27,628 nt of DNA from Epulopiscium sp. Nele67-Bin004 (lineage in GTDB: Bacteria; Bacillota_A; Clostridia; Lachnospirales; Cellulosilyticaceae), in assembly GCA_002007315.1 (NCBI GenBank), contig LNZQ01000136.1, forward strand, positions 1 to 27,628. Reading direction: 5' to 3'. Of this stretch, positions 8,109 through 15,400 are shown one piece after another (positions within the stretch are counted from its first letter, which is position 1; each line of letters starts with the position of its first letter). The position numbers and the translations under genes are program-made. The notes beneath the pieces are model-generated. The model saw nothing but the letters and a program-made list of their open reading frames with translations. It searched no databases and was not told the origin of the DNA.

Positions 8109-8115
8109 TCCTTTT
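8097..8115 (-). promoter_or_regulatory. Ribosome binding site of head 2 with no AUG at the expected distance
   Basis: The minus strand reads AAAAGGAG (8115-8108), then TGATTATTATTAAC. The only start-like codon, GTG, overlaps the last G of the ribosome site. Codons 5-10 bases downstream are all ATT. Confidence 0.5.
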
Positions 8116-8146
8116 AACTGTTATAAAAACTTTTCCTTTCGAGTTT

Positions 8147-8189
8147 ATTATATTTTAATAATTGCCAAATGGTGACATAAAATGTGTAT
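8147..8189 (-). promoter_or_regulatory. Promoter and possible operator of head 2
   Basis: TATAAT (8152-8147 on the minus strand) is preceded by the 33-bp block shared with head 1, including the inverted repeat ACAT-AAA-ATGT. Similarity to the head 1 region continues to about 8220, covering a decayed copy of the divergent promoter seen at 5082-5110 (TTGATA in place of TTGACA). Confidence 0.5.
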
Positions 8190-8233
8190 GTATCTTGATA
8201 GGTATTTAATCCTTTGATCTTAAATACGGACAT

Positions 8234-8259
8234 AAAAAAAGCACCTACCTTGGGTGCTT
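8234..8259 (-). terminator. Rho-independent terminator of the Uma2-Fic operon
   Basis: Stem AAGCACC/GGTGCTT (8239-8245 and 8253-8259), followed on the minus strand by seven U residues. It lies directly downstream of the Fic stop (8265) and is a near copy of the terminator at 5663-5690. Confidence 0.8.
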
Positions 8260-8264
8260 AATCT

Positions 8265-8993
8265 CTATTTATTTCCCAACAAACTATCCAGCCTTTTATG
8301 CAAATTTTTCTCTATTATCTCACTCATTTTTGAATAATCTCTAGCGTCATCATAGTGTTGCAACGCCAAATAATATTGTGACACTTCATCGGCAAATATA
8401 TTAATCGCAGGCAAGCCACTGTACATAAGCTGATAATTTAGCACAAGCCTAGCCAATCTACCGTTCCCATCGCTAAAAGGGTGTATTCTCACTAGCTCAC
8501 AATGCGACCAACTTGCAAGCGATATCGCATCTAGCTTTTCATAATACCCAACCATATCTTGATAATAAAATTTCAAATCCGTATACATAGTTTGTCCCGA
8601 GGGTGGCGTATGTTTGCTGCCCGATATTCGCACTTCGTGGTTTCTATATGTGCCGCTATACTGAGGTAATAATATAGTCGTTGTTAACGTATGGTGAATA
8701 TCTTTTATTAGCTCTTCTGTTAGTTTTATGTGCTTAGTTGCGTTATCCACCACCAAATCGTAAGCATCTTTTTTGTTGCTTATTTCTTTTGCCTCAGATA
8801 CTTTTTTCCCCCCAACTGTTATACCGTCCACTATGTGTATTTTTGTTTCCATTAAAGAATAACTGTTGCCCTCAATTTTAGTTGAGTTGTGCACAAAATT
8901 TACAACAAAATCTTCTTCTTCAGAGTTTCTAAAATATGGACTTGTTTCATAATCGTTCGATTTATATCTACTTATTTTTTGTTCTAGCGTCAT
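8265..8993 (-). CDS. Fic family protein (probable AMP-transferase, self-inhibited type)
   Basis: 242 residues. The catalytic Fic motif HPFSDGNGRLAR (171-182) is complete, including His171 and both motif arginines. Fic enzymes transfer AMP, or another phosphate-containing group, from a nucleotide to a protein side chain. An N-terminal STKIEG (37-42) fits the inhibitory motif (S/T)xxxE(G/N), so this looks like a class II Fic protein whose own helix blocks ATP. The target is unknown. No signal peptide is present, so it should be cytoplasmic. It starts 3 bases after the Uma2 stop, indicating one operon, and ends at a strong terminator. The pair sits as cargo between head 2 and the att copy of head 3. 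Confidence 0.92.
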   Translation of the reverse strand: MTLEQKISRYKSNDYETSPYFRNSEEEDFVVNFVHNSTKIEGNSYSLMETKIHIVDGITVGGKKVSEAKEISNKKDAYDLVVDNATKHIKLTEELIKDIHHTLTTTILLPQYSGTYRNHEVRISGSKHTPPSGQTMYTDLKFYYQDMVGYYEKLDAISLASWSHCELVRIHPFSDGNGRLARLVLNYQLMYSGLPAINIFADEVSQYYLALQHYDDARDYSKMSEIIEKNLHKRLDSLLGNK

Positions 8994-8996
8994 AAA

Positions 8997-9575
8997 TTAC
9001 TCCCCAAATATATATTCAAGTGGAATTTCCAAATCGTCAAAAATAGTAGGCTTAACAAACAATTTATGTTCTTCCTGCTCGTCCTCGTCCATTAGTTCGA
9101 TGTCTTCTGGCGACAAATGTTGATACGTTTCAATTAGCTTGTACCTACCATCAACTAAAATATATTGATTTATAGAATCCGATAGTGGTTCAACTATCCA
9201 ATATTCTGTAACCCCGATACGCTCATATAAATTAAATTTAGTTATCAAATCGTCTTTACGATTAGTTGATACAATTTCTACGATAAGGCTTGGTGCACCA
9301 TAATATCCATTTGGCTTAAACTTTTCAGGTTCACACATAACGCTTATATCTGGTATAACATGATTTTTTGGCTTGTCTGGGTTATAAAAAACATTAACTC
9401 CAACGTTAACACTACATTTTTTACCTCTCAGGTAGTGTTCAAATTCAAACGATATTTTCAGCATAATTTTATTATGTTTCACGCTTGGGGCAGGCGACAT
9501 ATACACAATGTCGTCTATTAGTTCATGTCTACGTTTCTTAACAATATAGTCGTCTTGCTCTATTATGTTTTCCAT
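8997..9575 (-). CDS. Uma2 family endonuclease-like protein
   Basis: 192 residues. The order VIPDISV (about 73-79), APSLIVEIVS (about 94-103), KxxxY (about 113-117) and GVTEYWIVEP is diagnostic of the Uma2/DUF820 family, which has a PD-(D/E)xK nuclease fold. Asp76 and Glu100 are the likely metal ligands. Family members are numerous and mostly of unproven function. I start at ATG 9575, eight bases after AAAGGAG; the GTG at 9584 overlaps that ribosome site. It is the first gene of a two-gene operon with Fic. An acidic insertion near the C-terminus (MDEDEQEEHK) is unremarkable. Confidence 0.88.
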   Translation of the reverse strand: MENIIEQDDYIVKKRRHELIDDIVYMSPAPSVKHNKIMLKISFEFEHYLRGKKCSVNVGVNVFYNPDKPKNHVIPDISVMCEPEKFKPNGYYGAPSLIVEIVSTNRKDDLITKFNLYERIGVTEYWIVEPLSDSINQYILVDGRYKLIETYQHLSPEDIELMDEDEQEEHKLFVKPTIFDDLEIPLEYIFGE

Positions 9576-9628
9576 ATTAATCACTCCTTTTTTATATTAT
9601 ATTGCACACGTTATTTGTTGTCAACAAA

Positions 9629-9656
9629 GGTGTCACTACGTATATATTGCTACTCC
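9629..9656. other. att-like sequence at the end of head 3 (copy 3, slightly diverged)
   Basis: Matches the copies at 2572 and 5714 at 26 of 28 positions and keeps the core TTGCTACT (9647-9654). One change falls within the 10-bp arm (GTATATATTG). It encodes the last codons of head 3. Confidence 0.75.
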
Positions 9657-11792
9657 CATATATGTTACAACTTGTGGTGTTGGCGTTGGAAGTCCACCCT
9701 CTGCGTCAAACACAACTGGTACGTATAACGGTGTTATAATCAGCTTAAATCCACGACTCGTTATAAGTGGTGCAAACGTTGAATCCAAAAACACATACGG
9801 ACTGCTAGTTGTATACATTGCATACACGTTGTATTCCTGTCGTGAAAACGGTGCAACGACATTTGTAAAGCCTGTGGTGTCCCCATCGCTTGTATCGTTC
9901 CCTCCATCAACAACGGTTATCTCCTCAACAGTGGATATGCCGTTTGTATAATTTTTGGTGAACTCATAAATTTCATATTCAGACGGAATATCTCTGTCAG
10001 CATCTTCAAAATCACTTGCATCATATCCATAATAGTCAAGAATTATTTGTATCGCCTCATCAACAGTTGGCATCTGTCCTGCAATTGTTGTGTCATCAAA
10101 ACTGCCACCAGTCCAACTAAATTCATCTCCATTAGTTGTACCTGTGATGCCACCTAGTGTTGTTTGCATCATTTCTGGAATATACCACTGCTTCCCAAAG
10201 TCGTAACTTGTAAAATTAAAAAAGTATTCGCCAGGTTCAAGTTGATTTACATTTGTGATTTCACCCTCAGGCAAATTATCTCCCGAAATTTCCAAATAAT
10301 AGTTCATTCGCCCACCATACATAGCAAACGTCTGCACAACGTCTTTAAAAACTGATGCTTCTATATTCATGTCAAAAAGTTGTGGCAAAGTAAACGTTGG
10401 AACGTTGTCAACAAGTGCATATGCGTCTGGCGTAGAAATGTTGTTTGCATCAGCAAGTGCCCACGCTGCTTGCGTCGCAAATTCCATCGCAATATAATCG
10501 TCTGCCAACACCCACACAAGCGACTGGGTGTTTTCGCCATACTGGTTTTTTAAATCTTCCAAAAGTCCTACAATTTGGGTTTCTTGCAAAAATTGATATA
10601 TTTCTATTTCATCATTATCGCTTTGCATGCCAAAGTAATTCTCACTAAGCCATATTCTATTTTGGTCTGGATATTGTGCATTCCCCACCAAATAATCACT
10701 AGCTAGTGGCAAATACAATTCTGTTGCATTTAAATCAAACACTTCTTCTCCACCTGTATCAGTTGACCAAGATGAAGACACTGCACCTTTTTCGCTTGCC
10801 TTTTCTGATGATCCCATAAATCTAATGTCTTGTTCTGTATTTATACCATATATGAAATTGCCATCTTCATCTTTAAGCCCATAATATTTTATAAGCTCTT
10901 CAGCATCGACAGTTATAGTTTTTGTATCAAAATCATAGTTGGTAATTAGCGACGATGGTATAAAAATTTCGGTTGATACAAGTATGCTGTAATTTCCCAA
11001 ACCTAAATTTTTATCACTTTCTGATGGCAGAGTGGGATTTTCTGGGTCAAACTCATAATTTATTACTATGTTTTTCAAAGTTTCTGGCAACGGTATCAAA
11101 AATAGATTGTTTGCTGCAAAAGATCCTTTGTATATAGTCTGAAGTTGCTCTGGCAACAACACACTGTGGAGTAGCCCATATGCAAATGCATAATTTCCGA
11201 TAGTTGTAACTGTTGAGGGCATTGTCATACTCGTAAATGGGTGATAAGTAAATGCATAAGCTGGAATGTAAGTTAATTGGGTATTCGATAAGTCAAGTGT
11301 ATAATCAAGTTCATAGTTTTCTATACTTGCAAAAGCATTATAAAAAGCGTAATTTCCAAGATCCTCAAGAGAATTTGGGATATCAAAGCTTGTAATTTTA
11401 TTATCTTTAAAGGCACTCGCCCCAATAATTTTTATACCTGTCGCCTCAATGGAAACGGTTTCCACGCCTGCCCCCTCAAAAACACCTGTTGTGTCGCTAA
11501 GCGTCCCGATTGCAGTTACGGGTATGCCGTCAATTTCTGCTGGTATAATAATATTTGGAAAGTTGCTGTCATTTTCAGGGTTATAAAAAAACAAAGTTCC
11601 GTCGTCTGTTATGCTATAAACGGCGTTTGCTTCGTCTGTTGTTTCTGTATTATCAGTGTTATCATCAGTATCATCCGACGCTTTAGTAGTAGGAATGTCG
11701 ACAAATGTTGGAACTAACACTTGCGAGCTAATAACTACACTTAACATTCCTGCTGAACGTTGGTAAAATTTTTTCCAATTGATAATAATCAC
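9636..11792 (-). CDS. BspA-like LRR surface protein, head 3 (truncated in a B-repeat)
   Basis: About 718 residues, the third paralogue. The N-terminus (IIINWKKFYQRSAGMLSVV) is almost identical to heads 1 and 2, followed by an Asp/Thr-rich linker, LRRs (for example AYAFTYHPFTSMTMPSTVTTIG) and the shared middle domain (TFAMYGGRMNY, TSYDFGKQW). Unlike the others it holds only the first half of a B-repeat (VPVVFDAEGGLPTPTPQVVTYMG) before GVAIYT and stop. The 28-bp end is slightly diverged, so this may be the oldest or least active unit. GTG 11792 shares a base with the ribosome site AGAGGAG; ATT 11786 or ATC 11783 is spaced better. An upstream TTG at 11807 would put the ribosome site inside the gene and is unlikely. 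The promoter block of heads 1 and 2 is absent; only a GTGACAT remnant near 11831 is similar. Confidence 0.87.
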   Translation of the reverse strand: MIIINWKKFYQRSAGMLSVVISSQVLVPTFVDIPTTKASDDTDDNTDNTETTDEANAVYSITDDGTLFFYNPENDSNFPNIIIPAEIDGIPVTAIGTLSDTTGVFEGAGVETVSIEATGIKIIGASAFKDNKITSFDIPNSLEDLGNYAFYNAFASIENYELDYTLDLSNTQLTYIPAYAFTYHPFTSMTMPSTVTTIGNYAFAYGLLHSVLLPEQLQTIYKGSFAANNLFLIPLPETLKNIVINYEFDPENPTLPSESDKNLGLGNYSILVSTEIFIPSSLITNYDFDTKTITVDAEELIKYYGLKDEDGNFIYGINTEQDIRFMGSSEKASEKGAVSSSWSTDTGGEEVFDLNATELYLPLASDYLVGNAQYPDQNRIWLSENYFGMQSDNDEIEIYQFLQETQIVGLLEDLKNQYGENTQSLVWVLADDYIAMEFATQAAWALADANNISTPDAYALVDNVPTFTLPQLFDMNIEASVFKDVVQTFAMYGGRMNYYLEISGDNLPEGEITNVNQLEPGEYFFNFTSYDFGKQWYIPEMMQTTLGGITGTTNGDEFSWTGGSFDDTTIAGQMPTVDEAIQIILDYYGYDASDFEDADRDIPSEYEIYEFTKNYTNGISTVEEITVVDGGNDTSDGDTTGFTNVVAPFSRQEYNVYAMYTTSSPYVFLDSTFAPLITSRGFKLIITPLYVPVVFDAEGGLPTPTPQVVTYMGVAIYT

Positions 11793-11798
11793 TCCTCT
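11783..11798 (-). promoter_or_regulatory. Ribosome binding site of head 3 with no AUG at the expected distance
   Basis: The minus strand reads AGAGGAG, then TGATTATTATCAAT. As in heads 1 and 2, the expected start position is filled by an isoleucine codon, here ATT or ATC. Confidence 0.45.
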
Positions 11799-11852
11799 CC
11801 ATGTCAATATATTTCAAGTGCTTAGAGTATGTGACATGATTTGGAAATAAAG

Positions 11853-12209
11853 TTAATAACAAGGTTCTAACATACAATTACAAAACAAAATGATTTCTGC
11901 AATAAGTTGTTGACATTCGGAATCGCTCAAAACTTTATAATGCTCGCCTGTCCAGTAGTACACTTGTTTTTCATCGGCGTTGTATGACATGTCGCAACTA
12001 ATTTTTATATGTGTTATTAAGTTGTTAAAACCTGCAAATTTTAATAGGTCTACAAGCAATATCGTACAAATTTTTGTTTCTTCTTTGTTGCTCCAAGAAA
12101 AAATTGATTGTGCTTGTGATTTTATACATTGCAATTTTGTTTTTAGTTGGACATCACGATTAATATTGTTGTATTTGTGGTAATCTAAATATGTATCTAA
12201 AACTAACAT
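11853..12209 (-). CDS. Small protein of unknown function
   Basis: 118 residues, starting MLVLDTYLDYHKYNNINRD at ATG 12209, seven bases after AAGGAGG. An upstream ATG at 12251 is rejected because it would place this perfect ribosome site inside the gene. I do not recognise the family. It has no signal peptide or membrane segment, is rich in Ile, Leu, Lys and Asn, and carries several scattered cysteines (C-x-C in LFCNCML near the end). It lies 60 bases upstream of head 3 on the same strand and could be cotranscribed with it, since no terminator is visible between them. Confidence 0.7.
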   Translation of the reverse strand: MLVLDTYLDYHKYNNINRDVQLKTKLQCIKSQAQSIFSWSNKEETKICTILLVDLLKFAGFNNLITHIKISCDMSYNADEKQVYYWTGEHYKVLSDSECQQLIAEIILFCNCMLEPCY

Positions 12210-12341
12210 AATGTTTCCCTCCTTAATGGGATTTTTAAGAAAGTATACCATTTAACCATTAAACAGCAATTACAACAATGTTAATTTTTTATCATGCAAT
12301 ATTACGTTCATGTTAAATTTGGATAAAGGCTTATTTCGTAA

Positions 12342-12421
12342 GGGCGGTCATCGGCCGCCCCTGAAAACCGTATAAAAATAGGCGGTCATCGTATAAAAAA
12401 TAGGCGGCCAGTGACCGCCCC
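12342..12421. repeat. GC-rich intergenic palindromic repeat cluster
   Basis: A hairpin-forming GGGCGG...CCGCCC (12342-12360) is followed by two direct copies of CGTATAAAAA(A)TAGGCGGYCA (from 12369 and 12390) and a closing GACCGCCCC. On the minus strand GGCGGTCACTGGCCGCC is followed by TATTTTTTA, so it may also end transcription of the 12438-14078 gene. The local GC content is far above the surroundings, which suggests a dispersed small repeat family. Confidence 0.65.
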
Positions 12422-12437
12422 TACAATATCGCCCCTA

Positions 12438-14078
12438 TTATTGGATTGCTGCATCTGTTGTTGTAACTGTTTCGGTTACAATTTCAACTTCGGTTACAGT
12501 ATCTTTTTCAAAATACCCATCTTCTGTATGGATAATTTCAATTTCTTCTGTTGGTTCTAGGTCAACAGTTTCTGTTGTTGTACCAACTACTGCGTCTGCA
12601 TCAGCTGTGTGTGTTTCAGTTACAACGGTTGTTGTTACTGTTACTTCAACAACTGGGGCAACAACTTCTTCTATTTCTTCTGTAACTACTTCTTCGACCT
12701 GGGCTTCCTCAACTTCGATTGCTTGCTCTGTTACCACTTCAATTGCTTCTACCTCGATTACTTCTTCTACAACTTCGACTTCAATTGCTTCTTCTGTTAC
12801 CACTTCCACTTCTTCTGGAGCTTTAATTTTTTCTGATACAACTGTTGCGGTTGTGTCAGTTATTGGTTCTGTTGTTGCTGGTATTGTTGATGTTTCTGAT
12901 ATTCCGTATAGATCACAATTACAACTTTGTAAATCTGCAACTGTAACTGATAAGCTTCTAATTTTATCATCAAGACTTGCTAAATAGTCATCAAGTTCTG
13001 TTTCAACGTGTGTATCACTTTGTTTCAAGCCGTTAATTTCACCTTGAAGTCCATCAACTGCACATTGCAACTCTTTAATTTCTGATAGAATTATCGACAC
13101 ATTATCTTGAATAGTTTTATTGTTATCAATGTGCATGTAAGCTTGCATACTAGTAACCTCAGCTCTAAGTGCTCCCAAACTAGTTTGAACTCCTGTAACG
13201 TGTGTGTCTGCTGCAGCTTGAAGGTCATTAATACTTTGCCCCATAGATGTTAAAGTTGTGTCTACATCTGTTATACGTGCTGAAAGATTTTTTAGCCCTG
13301 TTTCAAAATCATTAACTTTTGTTTCTGCACTATTAAACTGACTTTCCATAGTGCTTAACAACTTAGTAACATAGGTGAAATGGTCTGATAATCCCGTAAA
13401 ATCGCTTTTTATACTGCTAATACTGCTGTCGATACGTGCAATTTCTGTTTCTAAATTTGTATTCAAGTCGCTGTGATTTGCCTCAAGAGCACTTATAGAC
13501 GTTTGAACTGCTGCCATAGACGTTGCAAGTTGCCCAACTTCCATACCCAAGCCACCTATGTTATCTTGCATAATTTCCATTGAAATGTGTATACCACCCA
13601 TAGACGTTGTTATTGTATCAATATCACTATCCAAGCCGTTTATAGCGTTTTCGATACGAGTTATTTCTTCTTGGAAATGTGTATTTGTTTGCTCGATTGC
13701 GTCGTCTGTACCTTCCATTCTAAGTTGTAGTCCAGCAAAAGTTGTTTGTAGTGCAGACACACTTGTTTGTAATGCTGACATACTAGTTTGTAAATAATTA
13801 TCGCCCATTTCAATTTGAAGTTGCATAATTTCCATTTCAATTTGCATACCAAAAATAGTTTGTTGCAACTCGGCGATAAGTTCCGAATTTTGTTCGGCAA
13901 CACCTAATCCTTGATATACAATCTCAATATTATCTGCAACAATTTTGACATCATCTGTAATAGTTAATTTATCTGAACTAGTTTCACATGTACAACTATT
14001 ATCGTTTGTAGATGCACAACCCGTGCACAATCCTATTACCATAGCTGTAGTTAATACAGCCGCCAAAGCTTTTTTCAT
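12438..14078 (-). CDS. Coiled-coil lipoprotein with acidic Val/Glu/Thr tail
   Basis: 546 residues. The signal peptide ends in a lipobox-like LCTGC with Cys21 as probable lipidation site; Cys at -3 is unusual. Residues about 50-390 are a long heptad-patterned region rich in TSMxALQTSxxAL, ARIDSSISSIKSD and similar segments, predicted as an extended coiled coil. Residues about 400-546 are dominated by Val, Glu and Thr (repeated EVEVVTEEAIEVE), a low-complexity acidic tail. The protein should be anchored to the outer face of the membrane as a long rod. I recognise no specific family; the coiled coil resembles fibre or stalk proteins only in a general way. It starts at ATG after AAGGGGGAAA and appears to be a single-gene transcript diverging from the amidohydrolase. 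Confidence 0.85.
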   Translation of the reverse strand: MKKALAAVLTTAMVIGLCTGCASTNDNSCTCETSSDKLTITDDVKIVADNIEIVYQGLGVAEQNSELIAELQQTIFGMQIEMEIMQLQIEMGDNYLQTSMSALQTSVSALQTTFAGLQLRMEGTDDAIEQTNTHFQEEITRIENAINGLDSDIDTITTSMGGIHISMEIMQDNIGGLGMEVGQLATSMAAVQTSISALEANHSDLNTNLETEIARIDSSISSIKSDFTGLSDHFTYVTKLLSTMESQFNSAETKVNDFETGLKNLSARITDVDTTLTSMGQSINDLQAAADTHVTGVQTSLGALRAEVTSMQAYMHIDNNKTIQDNVSIILSEIKELQCAVDGLQGEINGLKQSDTHVETELDDYLASLDDKIRSLSVTVADLQSCNCDLYGISETSTIPATTEPITDTTATVVSEKIKAPEEVEVVTEEAIEVEVVEEVIEVEAIEVVTEQAIEVEEAQVEEVVTEEIEEVVAPVVEVTVTTTVVTETHTADADAVVGTTTETVDLEPTEEIEIIHTEDGYFEKDTVTEVEIVTETVTTTDAAIQ

Positions 14079-14208
14079 TATATTTCCCCCTTGACTTTGA
14101 TAAAATTAAACTTTATTTCATTCCATAATACGCTGGTTGTCTTATAATAGTTCCTTTATTGGCAAAAATATGTCATAATTAGAGTATCTAATAAATTGGA
14201 GGTACTTT

Positions 14209-15357
14209 ATGAAATATTTTGACGAGATAATAGAAATTAGAGAACAAATTCATATGTATCCTGAAGATGGCTTTTTGGAATTCAAAACTTCCAAACTTGT
14301 TGCTGATACACTTCGCAAATATGGCGTTGAAGTTACAGAAAACGTTGCACAAACTGGAGTTGTTGGACTTATTAGAGGGACACATGCTGGCAAAACAATT
14401 TTGCTTCGTGCTGATATGGATGCCCTAAAAGTTGGTGAACTTGCTGATGTTCCGTATAAATCCAGAGTTGATGGCATGATGCATGCTTGTGGACATGATG
14501 GACACACTGCTGCACTTCTTGGAGCTGCAATGATTTTAAGTGAAATGCGTGACAGTCTTTGTGGAAATGTTAAATTTGTATTTCAACCTGCTGAAGAAGA
14601 AAAGGGTGGTGCGTTGCCTATGATAGAAGCTGGCATTTTAGACAACCCAAAAGTTGATATTGCTGTTGGTGCTCACTTATGGGGAACGCTCCCTCGTTGC
14701 AAAGTGCAAACAAAAAGTGGTGCAGTTATGGCATCTCCTGCTGTGTTTAACATCAAAGTTATTGGTGTCGGCGGACATGGTGCTCTTCCACATCAAACAG
14801 TTGATCCAACAGTTGTTGCAGCTCAAATTGTGCTAAGTTTGCAAACTATAGTTAGTCGAATGTCAAACCCGCTTGAATCGGTTGTTATTAGTATTGGGCA
14901 AATTCATACTGGCAATTGTTTTAACGCTATTCCAAATGATGTGTATATTGAGGGGACTGTTAGGGTGTTTGATGACAACACTGGCGAACGTGTTCGAGTT
15001 CAAATGGAGCAACTTATAGCAGGAATAACGGCTGCCTATGGTGCAACATATGAATTTATGTACCGAAAAATTTATCCAACACTTATTAATGATGAAAATG
15101 TTGTTAATCTTGTTATGGAATCTGCCAAAAAAGTTGTTGGCGAAAAAAATGTCGGTGTGCTTGACGTGCCAAATATGGGCGGGGAAGATTTTTCGTATTT
15201 CGGGCTACACGTTCCAAGTGCGTTTTTCTTCTTTGGAATTTCTGAAAGTGAAGATACACCACAAATACACCACAATCCTTACTTTTGTTGGGATAGCGAA
15301 ATAACAGTGGAGCTTGCAAAATGTATGGCACAAGTGGCGATTGATTTTTTAAAATAA
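14209..15357 (+). CDS. M20 family amidohydrolase (N-acyl-amino-acid hydrolase type)
   Basis: 382 residues, the normal length for M20D aminoacylases/hippurate hydrolases, which remove an acyl group from N-acyl amino acids in the cytoplasm. Metal-site motifs are complete: LLRADMDAL (66-73), MHACGHDGH (91-99, with Cys94 and His96), FQPAEE (125-130, Glu129/Glu130), GAHLWG (154-159, His156) and GGEDF near the C-terminus. The dimerisation-domain motif GVGGHGALPHQTVDP is also present. It starts at ATG eight bases after TTGGAGG. It is monocistronic, convergent with the MATE gene, and shares a terminator with it. The exact substrate (hippurate, indole-acetyl amino acid or another N-acyl amino acid) cannot be read from sequence. 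Confidence 0.95.
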   Translation: MKYFDEIIEIREQIHMYPEDGFLEFKTSKLVADTLRKYGVEVTENVAQTGVVGLIRGTHAGKTILLRADMDALKVGELADVPYKSRVDGMMHACGHDGHTAALLGAAMILSEMRDSLCGNVKFVFQPAEEEKGGALPMIEAGILDNPKVDIAVGAHLWGTLPRCKVQTKSGAVMASPAVFNIKVIGVGGHGALPHQTVDPTVVAAQIVLSLQTIVSRMSNPLESVVISIGQIHTGNCFNAIPNDVYIEGTVRVFDDNTGERVRVQMEQLIAGITAAYGATYEFMYRKIYPTLINDENVVNLVMESAKKVVGEKNVGVLDVPNMGGEDFSYFGLHVPSAFFFFGISESEDTPQIHHNPYFCWDSEITVELAKCMAQVAIDFLK

Positions 15358-15360
15358 AAC

Positions 15361-15399
15361 AAAAAAAGTAGCTACCCAAATTGAGTAACTACTTTTTTT
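15361..15399. terminator. Bidirectional terminator between M20 hydrolase and MATE genes
   Basis: An imperfect hairpin AGTAGCTACCCAA/TTGAGTAACTACT lies between seven A and seven T residues, so it works in both directions for the convergent genes at 14209-15357 and 15401-16807. Confidence 0.8.
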
Positions 15400-15400
15400 A

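Noticed and set aside
12607..12987. Ser/Thr-rich plus-strand ORF
   Set aside because: Mirror of the Glu/Val/Thr-rich tail of the coiled-coil lipoprotein; no start signals.
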